DNA from: Clarkia xantiana subsp. parviflora
Taxonomy: Eukaryota; Streptophyta; Magnoliopsida; Myrtales; Onagraceae
Length of the DNA stretch: 64,000 bases
Assembly: GCA_036873135.1 (NCBI GenBank)
Contig: JAPTYO010000010.1
Location: 18,097,772-18,161,771, forward strand
Direction: 5' to 3'
The position numbers were made by a program, and so were the translations under genes. The notes under the pieces are model-generated. The model did not search any database. It was not told the origin of the DNA and worked only from the letters and a program-made list of their open reading frames with translations. How positions within the stretch are numbered: position 1 is the stretch's first letter; every line of letters begins with the position of its first letter. Below, in pieces: positions 36,702 through 48,918 of the stretch.

Positions 36702-38690
36702 ACTTGAATAACATCGACCTCCAGTTCCAAACTGTCATGGATGACACCGAATCGGTTGAAACCATCAACCACCGTACCATCTGACAAACGTGCAATGCTC
36801 GCAATTCCCCACGAAGCTGTTTGCTCGTCCCACGAACCATCGCAATTTATCTTTACAACACCTTGTGGAGGAGGCATCCAAGTAACAACCAGATCTTGCT
36901 GCGGTCGGCTGTCGTCAAAACTCTGTATCACGGCCCCACAACTCCAGTATTCGGTCTGATCACGAAAGATAGTTGTCGCAACCTGCCTAAGATTCAGATC
37001 AGTATTAGCATGCAATGCTCTGCAGTGCTCCTTCCAAGTATTCCAGCATGTAGTCCCAATCATCGACCAACGTGCCATTATGCCGCGTCTCGATAGCATA
37101 GGGGCGTGTTTGAGTGTAGTTAACCATTATGCAATCGAGCTTGCGGCAACCTCATCCGGCCGAACAGACAACGTAACAAACCAAATACTTCTAGTCCAGG
37201 AGCAACCGAATATCATATGAGTCATAGTTTCAAGTTCATCACAGAACAGGCAAGAGACATCAACATTCATCCCTCTCCGTCGTAAATTAGATCGAACTGC
37301 TACGGCCCCAGGACTTAGCTTCCAAATGAACGCTCAAATATTAGGTAAGGTCGTCATTGACAATACATCTCGCCACTTGAGCCCTTGGTGTTCCTCATGT
37401 GCGTGGAATATTGTGGTTGACTCATCACCAATTTTGGGGCAAACTATTTGCTTATATGCCGATTTAACGGAGAGGAGGCCCGTCGAAGTGTGTGGACATA
37501 CAAAGGTATCCTTGGTCGGCTCGGAGGGCACCGGAGTTCGCACTATTGCTGCCGCCTGCGTACCCGTTATGTAATGCCGAATTGGAGATAAGTTCCAACT
37601 TCAGTCCACATCAGAGATTAACTCGGAGACCCGTCGACCTTGTTGCTCTTGAATAAAAGGTCCGAACGCATATAATTTACAACTAGGCAACAAAGGAATC
37701 CAAGCATCTTCAAAGATATTGATTGTCTCACCGTCTCCTATTCTCCAAAACCCGTTATTCATCAACACATCCTGACCCGCCTAGAGGCTTGTCCATGCCC
37801 ACGACGATCTCGCTCCCTTTGTTGCCTCTTGGAACCGACCTCTCGAACAATAGAGACCCCTGAGTATTTGAACCCAATAGTCATCTGGACGCTGAATAAT
37901 ACGCCAAGCCATTTTTGCAAGTAAGGCTATATTGAACGCTTGTAGCTATTTAAATCCTAGACCCTCGTGACTCTTCGGCCGAGTTAAGAACTCCCAACTT
38001 TTCCAATGCAACTTGCGTTCCCCCTCTCGATGACCCCAAAATGCGCTATTAAGGAATTGATCTCCCCACACCAAGTCTTCAGTAAAAGAAAGATAATCAT
38101 CGTATACGCCGGCATAGCCATAACTACAGATTTAATGAGGAGATCCATACCCACACTGTTCAGAAAAAGTGACTTCCAACCCCGAATCTTTGAGACAATA
38201 CGATCTTTAATGAAACCCAGAGCCTCTCGATTTGATCGGCCCCAAACAATAGGGAGCCCTAGATATTTACCCGGATTTCGTACCCCTCGTATGCCCAGGA
38301 CTCGCTCCACATTTAAACGGGTTGAATCGGTAACATTCGAACCAAAGTATATATTCGACTTATCCAAATTCACCTTCTGACCTGATGCCGTGCAATAATC
38401 CTCCATCAAATTCATAAGGACCAAAGCAATCTGGGTTAATAAAAAAGACCGAATCATCAACGAAGAACAGGTGGTGCAGAATCGGGCATGTCCGCTTCAT
38501 TCGGATACCTCGTGATGGTCGGAATTCACGAGACCTCTTACCATTGAGCAAGATGGGATATGTAACAGAGGATACACACTCATGCACCCAATCTACTCAT
38601 CGTGTACATAATCCTATCTTCGTTAGTACAACTCGCAAGAAATCCCATTCAACCCAATCATACGCCTTATGCATATTAACTAATTAAAGC
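36291..38690 (-). pseudogene. 5'-truncated, decayed LINE ORF2, minus strand
   Basis: Reading leftward, it opens inside the reverse transcriptase at about 38690 (NMHKAYDWVEWDFL), with a stop nearby. It continues with FFVDDSVFF, then GKYLGLPIVWGRSNREAL and AMPAYTM (38460-37984). A zinc-binding region (CLFCDELET at about 37255) and VKSAYKQI follow, then an RNase H domain (KINCDGSWDEQTASWGIA, ESDSQVVI) at about 37000-36484. The 3' end resembles other LINE tails (GACCAAAAATAAAAA, about 36306-36292). Several frameshifts and stops are evident, and a run of 37 C at 36664-36700 interrupts the RNase H domain. The flanks share ATCCTAGCCGA and ATTCCAGCCGA words that may be a decayed target duplication. 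Confidence 0.85.
36664..36700. repeat. (C)37 homopolymer
   Basis: 37 consecutive C on the plus strand (G on the LINE's coding strand), inside the RNase H domain of the LINE fragment. Confidence 0.95.
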
Positions 38691-38928
38691 CCATTCCAGC
38701 CGAAATTACTTAATATTATTGCACGTGATTGGGAAGCTCATTAAATAATTAAAGTGTATCATAGTAATAGAGGTCTAAGAGTTTATGTCTCCCCATATAA
38801 GAATGTCTTCATGGTTAATCTCATAATATTGGACACATTACTTAGAGCATCCACAATGATATTACATAATATTATTTAAATGTTGGCCGAAAATATTTTT
38901 TTTATGTCAAATGTATAAATCCGTGTTG

Positions 38929-39221
38929 TTGGATCAAGAATCGTCAGACATTTAGCTTTCGGGAATGGACTTCAGAAAGTCGCCTTGGTAGTTATTTTGG
39001 TTGTCTATTTTAACCTCGTGGGGTACTTAGTTTCCTTTATAAAGCTTTATGGCTTTAACCTGAAAAGGTGGTGGGGATTTTCCCCTGATTCCACTCTGAA
39101 ACTTAAGTCAGTAATAGATTCTGAGAATAATAATGTGTAAACGTATGAAAATACTAGTGACTATTTATATGGGAAGTTTACCGACTTCAAAATGGCGGCT
39201 ACCCTTTGGAAGGGGTTTCTG
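38929..39221 (-). mobile_element. Truncated LTR related to the LARD-like element
   Basis: It begins TGTTGGATCAAG and contains 'cctgattccactctgaaact' and 'cctgaaaaggtggtggggat', matching LTR text at about 49070 and 52745 in the same orientation. It stops abruptly near 39221, where unrelated LTR sequence begins. Confidence 0.6.
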
Positions 39222-39776
39222 TTAGCATATGGTGATTGGGCGTCGTAAATTGAAGCCCATTAATATGTATATGTTACCTAAGAAATTGGGTAAATGTCAC
39301 ATTAGGGAAATTGGGCTTGACCCAAATCCCAATTGACATGAGATGCCCAAAATTAGGCATCCCTTATACTACACAGGCCGGCCGAGACATATAGGGGCAA
39401 AGTGGACTTCTGTCCACTTTGCTCCTCCTATAAATAGGGAGTGTTAGGGGTTTTATTAGGGTAATTCACAATTCCTCCTTTGTGGTGATTTGAGAGAAAA
39501 ACCCTCCTCTCTAAATACTAGTTTCGGTCGAACCTCACACTACCACCAATGGTGTGCCAATTTGCTTTGAGCAAAACACTCCGGAGATCTGTCACTGCCA
39601 AGAATCGATCAGAGGCTTTGCTGTCGAGACTATACTGCGTAGGGCTTCCTTAACAAGAACCTATACGGGTTCCGTCCGGTGGATCGAGAACTCCATCAGC
39701 TAGATCTTGGGACTACGGAAAATGTTTAAGGTATGTGAACATCTTCCGCTGCGTAATTCTGATTACTAGCATGTAC
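39222..39776 (+). mobile_element. Inverted, truncated LTR joined tail-to-tail to the next LTR
   Basis: This stretch is the reverse complement of the LTR at 44028-45355 (shared: 'ttagcatatggtgat', 'ggccggcc', 'aagaatcgatcagaggcttt', 'cttccgctgcgtaattctga'). In this orientation a TATA-like CCTATAAATAGGGAG lies at about 39428. It lacks the last 40-45 bases of the LTR. Together with 39777-40220 it makes a long inverted repeat. Confidence 0.75.
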
Positions 39777-40685
39777 TGTTAGATTACAGGGAGTAATCAT
39801 TACGGAAACTAAATCATGGTACATGCTAGTAATGGAAATTACGCAGCGGAAGATTCGCACATACCTCAAACGTTGTCCGTAGTCCCAAGATCATTCCTGC
39901 AGGGAGTTCACGATCCTCCGGTCGGCACTCGTAGAGGTTATGGTTAAGGAAGCCCTACGCGGTATGTTCTCCACAACAAAGCCTCTGATCGATTCTTGGC
40001 AGAGGACAGATCTCTGGAGTGTTTGCTAGAAAGCAAATTGGCACACCCTTTGGTTGTGGATAGGTTCGGCTGAAACCCTTGTGTGGGGTGGAGGGTTTTT
40101 CTCTCTAAAACACTCTAATGAGGAAATAGTTATTAACCCTAAAAATCCCCTAACACCATGTATTTATAGGAGGAGCAAAGTGGACAAAAATCTTGTTAAC
40201 ATACTCTTGTTCCAAATACGTGTTTAATGCGCAAATTAATGCCGCATGATGATATGAGTATCTCATTATCATTCTTCAGCTTTTATGACGGCGTGTCATA
40301 CCGATTACAATGGAACATAGTTTTACATTAATGTGAATCATATTCTCATCATCCCATAGGGAACATGTGATGAAATCACTACAACATTTATGTTTACAAA
40401 CTATGCTTATAGAAGTGTGTCATTTGATTTGAATGCTTAGCCTGACTTATCGTTCAAGGCGTACGGAAGGAAAATCGTTTAACCGACTTCATCCTTCTTC
40501 ATTTGCTAACTTATTTCAGAGATTTTATCCCATCTCCGATCTGAGCATTTTAGGTTTTCACCTTATGCGTCAGACGATACTTTTATAAGGTCGTAGTAGT
40601 TTTCGAAGCCTACTTTCTACCGATGTAAATGTTATCAATAAGTTATTTCCGAAGGAATGCAAATGAAAATTCACCACATCATCAT
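39777..40685 (-). repeat. LTR copy A (minus orientation, internally deleted)
   Basis: It starts TGTTAGATTACAGGGAGTAA and aligns with LTR copy B (44028-45355) in the same orientation up to about 40685. Beyond that the two diverge. About 300 bp present in B (from about 44440 to 44720) is missing here after 'caaagtggacaaaa'. The right boundary is uncertain. Confidence 0.65.
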
Positions 40686-41391
40686 TTAAACACTTCATTA
40701 TTAAACTCATACTTTGAAACGATGTGTTCCTCTTTCGAGGTCCACTTGCGCGATGCGCAACTTACCCCAGTTTAACCTTTGGTTAAAATAGTTTCATTTT
40801 CTGAATTTAATACAATTTAATCCAATCGGTTTCTCACATGATTATCATTACAAATTATTTCATTCAATGGTATAATAATAAAGAAAGAGTTTTAATAGGT
40901 TAATTTTTAGAGCGACGTAATCGATGGATTTAGTGGCATGATCTAATCCATAGATTTAGATGTAGGAGAAATGTATGGATTTGCTTGATTCTATCATTTA
41001 TGATGTCATTTTCATTTTGGTTATTTACTTATTTCGGACCGATCCCGTTTTTAACCAAGTCGATTAATCTTTATAAGCATAACTCTTTTCGAATCGAAAG
41101 GTAACTACTTTATTCAATGAAACCGAAACAATGTATTCCGAAATCATAAATTTAACAAATAGAAAAACCAACACTGAACAATACTGGGGTCTCAGATCTC
41201 AAACTCGAAGCAGTCATAAAGAAGTTTGATGGACTAGTTGTCTTAACCGAAATGTACCTAAAAGGTACTGATATCATGGTGAGTAAAACACTGGATCATC
41301 ATTTAGACTTCTTTTTGCTGGGGGTTGCCAAGCATTTCAGCATACTGATGAATCTTTCATCGAATGCCTCGGGCTCCTTTGGAAAATTTCC

Positions 41392-41930
41392 TTATTTCTC
41401 ATCTGTTTCGAATAGGTCTATCGTCGTCTTGATCGATTTGATCAAACTCGTTAGGCCTTTCTCGTTAACAAACCATGAAAGAGGAAACATTCTCATTAGC
41501 TTCTGAGCCCGAGTCCATACGTCCAACTCATCATCGGGATCACGACAGGCTATTATGTCGTCATCACTGCATAGAATACTGAAGTATTTCGCCATTAAGG
41601 CTCTAGCTTCAGCGGCCTTACCCTTACCGAAGCGAAGGTATATGGCACACCAAAGACCCAATGCGCTGAGTTGTGTAAACTCTTCTTCTACTTCAGTTGA
41701 CAGCTGCGAGATGATAAACTCTCGTGCATTACGATCCTTCCTCAACTTTTTCTTGATGTTGCTTTCATGTGGGTTTTTGTATTCGTCCAAGCTCAGGCTA
41801 TCCGCCTTCGGATTGACCTGATCGTCAAGATTCGCAGCGATTAGAAGATCCATAAAATTATCTCTCCATGCATCGTAATCCATGTCGTCCAGATTGCGTG
41901 GTTCGTAGAACTATACCGGGTCAGCCATAA
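41392..41930 (-). pseudogene. Gag-like fragment of the degraded LTR element
   Basis: The open part (41883-41392) reads DYDAWRDNFMDLLIAANLDD near its start, and LWCAIYLRFGKGKAAEARAL later, a layout like copia Gag (a W-containing N-terminal motif followed by helical segments). An upstream in-frame Met at 41930 (MADPV) is separated from it by a TAG. There is no zinc knuckle or protease. The assignment is by style and context, so it is tentative. Confidence 0.45.
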
Positions 41931-43277
41931 AAACTAACACATTGATGGTTATGCAAAATTCGGTAGACAATAACATTTTAAGAAAGATTTACATCAGATA
42001 TCTATTAAGATTGAATCCGACAAAATAAGGATTCATCAGTCATCTAAACCAACAGACCACTAGTAAACCAATAGAAGATGGCTGTGAAAGAGTTCACTCT
42101 ACCGCTGTTTTCAATTCAATATATCAGTCTTTTAAAACGGTTTTAATCGCAAGTTATCGGAACATGAATTTTAAAACAACCATACCCGATCTTGGCTTTC
42201 CCAAGGCCCTATATTTTGGAAAATATTCCGATGAATTCACTCATGCATATATAATTCTACTAACCATGTAAATTATCATACGCAAGTAACATTCATCAAA
42301 CAAACCACAAACATGTTTACGCGTCATGCGTCTAATGTTCCGAGGAACTCATGCTTGCATACATAATTCTACTTCCGAGTAAATTATCAAATGCGGCTAC
42401 ATCCTCAACATTCTAGCATACGTGTCAAACATGAATCATTCATATCCATCATACATATTTGGCGACTGGTTTTCGATTTTAAAATAATTTTGAACATTAG
42501 GGGCTGATTTCCAATTCATGCTTATATTCAATTACGCAACATTCTAGACATTAATCATAGGCATTTCCAACCATCACAACATGTCTATCCTAATGCGAAT
42601 TCCATATATTTAACCAGGGTTTCGCCCACAACATGCAATATCCAGCTAGCTTGACTAAGTCAAGACAACATTTATAATCATGCATTAATATATATTGAAT
42701 AATAAACAATTGCAATTCAACCCTCTAATTAATCCAGTCCCAAAAACATGTATCTCCGAGATCCACCCCCATAATCGAAACAAGGCATAAATGTTAGTAA
42801 TCCTATGAGCACTGTGTAGTCCATTTAGATGTTAAAAAACATTTGGATTTTAAACTTGACCACCCTATTTTATTTAATTGACTTGAATTCGATTTTGAAA
42901 ATTATTTCGGTTCAGTCAATTTCGGTCCGGTTCGGTCTGAAAAAATCGGTTCGGTCCCGGTTCGGTTTAAAATTTGGTTCGGTTTGGTCCGAACCGGTCC
43001 AATAAAATAGGGTTTGGTTCGGTTCAACATACAAAAATCGGTTCAATTAGATCCACTTAATTACCCCGGTTCAACCCGACCCGATTAGGTCGAACCGATT
43101 GAGAAAACCCAGTTCGATTTAAATCCGTCCCGATTTGACATATTGGACCGGCCCAATAATTAAAATTTCAAATGTTGGGCTGAAATGTTTACTTGTGTCC
43201 CAAGTAGAGTTTTAAAGTCAAAAAATGTTTAACTTAGCCACCAAGTAACATTAATTATATAAAATAATTTCCAAAAT

Positions 43278-43279
<2 letters not shown>

Positions 43280-43338
<59 letters not shown>

Positions 43339-43370
43339 TGCTAAGATTATATCTTTAAGATTAAATCAAT

Positions 43371-43413
<43 letters not shown>
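43280..43413. repeat. Two (TA)n microsatellites
   Basis: TA alternations at about 43280-43335 and 43375-43413 are separated by 40 bp. Confidence 0.9.
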
Positions 43414-43416
<3 letters not shown>

Positions 43417-44014
43417 AAAATCGGCACGTTATATAACATATATATTTATTTATTGTCAATATCTTAAATAGGGTAACAAATATACTGAAAATATATTTTC
43501 TCAATCTTTTAGGCAATTAAATCTATCAATAATATCTTTAACCCTATTAAATATTTAGATATATTGATAGTGATATATATTTCTATATATTAAAGTGAAT
43601 CTATCATAATGTTCCCAATTATAGATATATTGTTACCTTAATTAAAAATTAAAATATGGTAAACAATATAATTTATTATTTCGGCCGAAATTAATTTGCT
43701 TGGTGCCTAAGAAATTAAAAATTTTACCTTGCAATTCCTTAGGGTTGGCCGAAATAACACATAATTAGAAACAAGTTGTCAAGTTTCAAGATCAAATTTT
43801 AATAAGATCTACAATCCAATGTTTGATTTTGATAACTATTACACTTTTCTTGAAGATCATGAACATCAAATTAACCGAGAACATCATGAAAATTTCAGAC
43901 CACCCTAAACATAAAAATTCGAAATTTTAAAATCCTTCCTTTTAAAATTTCAGTCCGAAAATTTTAAAACTTTCAAGAACACCAATTTATCAAAATCATT
44001 AACTCCTAACACAG

Positions 44015-44026
44015 GCTTTGATACCA
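44015..44026 (-). other. Primer-binding site of the degraded LTR element
   Basis: On the minus strand TGGTATCAAAGC follows the LTR terminus CTAACA by one base. It resembles the initiator-Met tRNA site of copia elements and fixes the element's orientation. Confidence 0.75.
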
Positions 44027-44027
44027 C

Positions 44028-45355
44028 TGTTAGATTACGGGGAGTAATCACTACAGATACTTAAACAAAGTACATGCTAGTAATCAGAATTACGCAGCGG
44101 AAGATTCACACATACCTTTAAGATAATCCGTAGACCCAAGATCTTCTCATGAGGGAGTTCACGATCCTCCGGTCGGGACCCGTAGAGGTTCTTGTTAGAG
44201 AAGCCCTACGTGGTGCAAGCTCCACAGCAAAGCCTCTGATCGATTCTTGGCACGGGGACAGATCTCTGGAGTGTTTGCTTGGAAAGCAAATTGGCACACC
44301 CTTTGTGAAGGTGGGTTTGGCCGAAACCTAGATGGTGTGGGGTTGAAGGTTTTTCTCTCTAAAACACTCTAATGAGGAAATAGTGATTAACCCTATAAAT
44401 CCCCTAACACCATGTATTTATAGGATGAGCAAATTGGACAAAAGTCCACTTTGCCCACTCCTAATATTCGGCCGGCCACTATGCATAGGGAGTCCCAATT
44501 TTGGGTCTGTCATGTCAATTGAGATTTGGGTCTGGCGCAATTACCCTAATGTGACATGTACCTAATTTCTTAGGTAAACTTTACATATTATGGGCTACCA
44601 ATCACGGCGTCCATCACCATATGCTTACAAATTCGTCATCAAGTATGTAATGTCACATGTTCGACCACGGTACCATGTCTTTAAGCTGTAAACATGCATA
44701 ATCAAAGAGTAGTCTACATACTCTTGTACTCTTGTTCTAAATACGTGTTTAATGCGCAGATTAATGTCGCATGGTGATATGATTTAACTCATTATCATTC
44801 TTCAGCCTTTTTATGGCGGCGTGTCTTACCGATTTAGTGGAACGCGGTTTTACATGAATGTGAATCATTTCTCAACATCCCTTAGGGAACATCTGATCAA
44901 GTGACTCCAACATTATGTTTATAAACTATGCTTCCAGAAGTGTTTGATTTGATTTGAATGTCTAGCCTGACTTTTCATTCAAGGCGTACTGAAGGAAAAT
45001 CGTTTAACCGACTTCATCATTCTTCGTTTGCAAACTTATCTCAGAGATTTTATCCCATCTCCGAATTGAGCATTTCATGTTTTCACCTTATGCGTCAGTC
45101 GATATTTTTACAAGGTCGTGGTAGCTTCTGAAACCTACTTATTACCGATGTAAATGTTATCAATAAGTTATTTCCAAAGAAATACAGATGAAAATTCAGC
45201 ACAATATCATTTAAAACACATTATTCATCATAACATCACAGTTTCCATTCGAGTTATCTTCATTGGGTATGATATAATATTTAATGTAATTTTGCTCATC
45301 ATAGTGATATTATCAAAATCCAATGCTTCCAAGAGTGTCAACCTTTCATCTAACA
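44028..45355 (-). repeat. LTR copy B (5' LTR of the minus-strand element)
   Basis: 1328 bp with inverted ends TGTTAGAT and ATCTAACA. On the minus strand a TATA-like CCTATAAATACATGG lies at about 44411-44425. It aligns with copy A (39777-40685) and, inverted, with 39222-39776. Confidence 0.75.
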
Positions 45356-45365
45356 ATTACATAAA

Positions 45366-45880
45366 GGGTTAAAAAGTCTTTTGGTCTATGATGTTTGACC
45401 ACTTTTGGGTTTTGGTCTATAATTTTTTTTTTTTTTCTAGTTTTGGTACTATATGTTTGCAGATTTTTCTAGTTTCGGTCCGACCGTTACATTCCGTCCA
45501 TTTTTTCCGTTAAGTGACATGTGCAAGTCACGTGATCCACCCTAAACTTTCAATTTTGTTCAAATTTTGGGGAATTGACCCATTGAACTAGGTTTAGGGT
45601 GTCAATTCCCCCAAATTTGACCGATTAAACCTAGTTCAATTCGCCCGAATTGAACTAGGTTTAGGGTGCCAATTCCCCCAAATTTGAACAAAATTGAAAG
45701 TTTAGGGTGGATCACGTGACTTGCACATGTCACTTAACGGAAAAAATGGACGGAATGTAACTGTCAGACCAAAACTAGAAAAATCTGCAAACATATGGTA
45801 CCAAAACTAAGCAAAAAAAAACATCATGGACCAAAACTCAAAAATGGTCAAACATCGTGGACCAAAAGACCTGTTAGCCC
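45366..45880. mobile_element. Foldback element (MULE-like), copy 1
   Basis: 515 bp that is almost entirely two inverted arms. The left arm begins GGGTTAAAAAGTCTTTTGGT and the right arm ends ACCAAAAGACCTGTTAGCCC. It is flanked by a perfect 9-bp duplication TTACATAAA (45357-45365 and 45881-45889). The centre has an 18-bp perfect stem (45626-45643 with 45646-45663) around a 2-base loop. It has no coding capacity. Confidence 0.92.
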
Positions 45881-45889
45881 TTACATAAA

Positions 45890-46624
45890 ATATTGAATCC
45901 GCGCACTGCGTTGGGCAAATACATAGTCTATAATATAACTGAGATACAATTTTGGTTAGATTGCTAAATATAATCGTCATGTCACGTCGCAACTCCAATT
46001 CTCATTGGTCGGTGAACTTTAGCTTGACACTTTCTCCATCCATCCAGACGTTTCATAATTCATTATCCTACCAAACATTACATATTTCATTCTTTCATTC
46101 TCTAAAAAATAAAAATTTAATTGAATATTTCTTACAGTAATTTTTATTATTATACGTTCTTTTATTTGTTTAAACCAGTTAACTTAAGGAGTATAAAAAA
46201 AAAAGTTAATCTTAAGTGGTCAATGCTTGGTTTGTTAATTATAACGATTCAGAATATCATCAATTACTATATTGTCTGTTTTCAACTATTTGCATATTAA
46301 ACATAATATCAAAATAATAAATATAGAAAATATCAAACTGTGCGCAATGCGCGGGCAAATATTTAATTATGTATCTATCTTAATTACCTGATTAAAATGG
46401 AATAAAATTCTTAAATGAAGAGCAACTGATAATAACGTATAATCCATCATAATTCCACATGTACACATTGTTCCTGGCGACTGTAGAGAAATACTCACAC
46501 GGGCGATTTGGAAGCCAAATTCACCATTTACCCAAAAAAAAAAAAAAAAAAAAAACCAAATTCACCTCTAAGGAGCAAATCAACCCGGAAAAAATAGTGT
46601 TAAAATTTTTTGAAATTTTTTTAA
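45890..46624. other. AT-rich intergenic DNA with Helitron-like 3' ends and a vestigial LINE insertion
   Basis: Two short GC patches in AT-rich DNA resemble Helitron 3' hairpins: CCGCGCACTGCGTTGGGC at about 45899 (followed by CATAGT) and TGTGCGCAATGCGCGGGC at about 46340. No gene is present. Confidence 0.35.
46526..46555 (+). mobile_element. Vestigial 30-bp LINE insertion (8 bp plus A22)
   Basis: ATTTACCC plus 22 A is flanked by an exact 11-bp duplication CCAAATTCACC (46515-46525 and 46556-46566). The TTTACC-A(n) end matches the LINE tail at 11337-11352. It looks like a reverse transcription event that stopped almost at once. Confidence 0.7.
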
Positions 46625-47139
46625 GGTTAACAGGTCTTTTAGTCCATGATGTTTGATCACTTTTGAATTTTCGTCTATGATATTTATTTTGCCTAGTTTT
46701 GGTACCATATGTTTGCAATTTTTTCTAGTTTTAGTTCGACCGTTACATTTCGTTCATTTTTTCCGTTAAGTGACATGTGCAAGTCACGTGATCCTAAACC
46801 CTAAACTTTCAATTTTGTTCAAATTTTGGGGAATTGACACCTTAAACCTAGTTTAATATGGGCGAATTGAACTAGGTTTAATAAGTCAAATTTGGGGGAA
46901 TTGACACTCTAAACTTAGTTCAATGGGTCAATTCCCCCAAATTTGAACAAAATTGAAAGTTTAGGGTGGATCACATGACTTGTACATGTTATGTAACGGA
47001 AAAAATGGACTGAATGTAACGGTCGGACCAAAATTAGAAAAATCAGCAAACATATGGTACCAAAATTAGGCAAAAAAAAAAACATCATGAATCAAAATTC
47101 AAAAGTGGTCAAATATCATGGACCAAAAGTCCCGTTAAA
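46625..47139. mobile_element. Foldback element (MULE-like), copy 2
   Basis: It has the same length and structure as 45366-45880, with substitutions throughout. The left arm begins GGTTAACAGGTCTTTTAGTC and the right arm ends GGACCAAAAGTCCCGTTAAA. T-rich flanks obscure the target duplication. Confidence 0.85.
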
Positions 47140-48918
47140 TTTTTTTTCTTTATAATAAGTGTATTTTGTTCATGAAAATATTTGAGCACCAATTTCAATC
47201 GCTAATATACATTTTACACAAGGAATTTCATTAATTTTTAACTTAAAAAAAGAAAATGCTTGTTTCGAAAAGTTGAGCTAACATTATAGACCCGGTAAAT
47301 AATGCGTATAGAAAAATCTGCACCCGGTCACAGGACCCCAGGCCCAGACAGAGTCCGAGAACACTATAATTTATTTATCTAGTGTCGGCATCGACTTTAG
47401 TGTGATTTTCCTTTACAACTAGCCACTTTATACCCACTGCTCATGTACAATTTGCATCGAGTTAGCAAATTGATATTTTCAATTTAGTTACGTTGAAAAT
47501 ATGTTCTTCTAAGCAAGAATCCAACGTTGGATAAGTTAAAATTTGAGGGCGGGCCTTTACATATTTTATACATGTATGTATATGGTAAGATGTAAAAGTC
47601 GACATTAACGAAATCAGAAATTATGTTCATGCTAAAAAATTATGTTAGGAGTAAATAATTAGTATAAAAATTTTCATGGGTAAATTTAAAATTAATTTTT
47701 TTTTATTTATAATAATTACAAATTTTAAAGTAAAAATCACACTCCACACAAATTTGAGGGGCATTGCTGGTGGCGTATCTGTGATCTAAGGCCAGAAAGT
47801 ACAAGAATGGTCGAAAATTCCAAAATTGCCATAAAAAATAACATTTCGGCGGTTAAAATCAAGTTCGTCGAGAAAAAATTGTTGGTGAAGGCTGCGTCGG
47901 CAATGTTGTCAGTAAATTATGTTGAAAAAACTTTTTTATTCATCATGTAAAAAATAAAATAACAAAATAAAGTAATAGTCCAAAGTTAAATATCAACTAA
48001 TTTAACCACACTTTATAAAATTTAACTAAAATTTGAAATTACAAGAAAATGAAATAAAGATTAAATAATATTAAACATATACACGGAAAGAGAATCCTGA
48101 TGATAGTAAAAATGAAATTTTAAGTTTTACTTTAGGGTTTATGTCTAGATGTTTATTTTTATATAGTAATATCTAAGTAGTTATTAGAATATATATAATG
48201 TTACGTACATTATATATAATAATGTTACGTAGATACTAAACAATTAAGACAATTGTAATTAGTTATACATACTATGCATATATAATATATGTAGTTTTTT
48301 TTATTGGAGTTAAATAGTTATATTCAATCATAAAAACAATTATCAATATATTTATATATAGTATCTCTATATAGCATTTATATATAATACTAGACTATTT
48401 CTCGGATAAAAGAAAATTTTACACCCTCTATGTAGTTGAGAGGGTCAAAGAGCACTTAACTCATTCCTATATACAATATATTTATATGAAATTGAGTGAG
48501 TGAATTCCCAAAGTATTTGGCAAAAAAAAAAATGTCAAAGTAGGTTCATCCATCAAACTATTTCCTAAATTAGGCTTCTTTAGAAATTAATTCCCAAATT
48601 AGATCTTTTCATTTTTTTTAGTAATGTATATTATTTAATTTGCATCCTAAAGTTTACATTATTTTATAAATAACCCTAAAACTAAATATAATACAAAAAA
48701 AATAAAAATTAAGAAGATTGAATTTATGAAAAAATAAAAATAGAAATAAAAAAATAATTAATTAATTAAATAATGAAAATGCATACTAAAAAATAATCAA
48801 ACACACAATTTTTTTTTTTAGATTTTAATTCTTAAAATATAATATGTGAAATTAAAATAAAAGTCTAAAAATAAATAATTTTTGAAACAAATATATAATG
48901 ATATAAAAATTATTTATT
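47140..48918. other. AT-rich intergenic DNA
   Basis: There is no gene or RNA. A-rich and T-rich tracts dominate. Confidence 0.45.

Larger units (their letters stand above)
40686..44027 (-). mobile_element. Internal region of a degraded LTR retrotransposon
   Basis: It is bounded by similar LTRs. The right inner edge carries a minus-strand primer-binding site, TGGTATCAAAGC at 44026-44015, directly after the LTR end. The interior is mostly non-coding, with a gag-like fragment at 41392-41930, a GGTTCGGT-rich patch at 42900-43110 and two TA microsatellites. No reverse transcriptase or integrase was found, so the element is non-autonomous or gutted. Confidence 0.6.

Noticed and set aside
36575..36784. 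Frame with a polyproline stretch
   Set aside because: Translation of the C homopolymer inside the decayed LINE.
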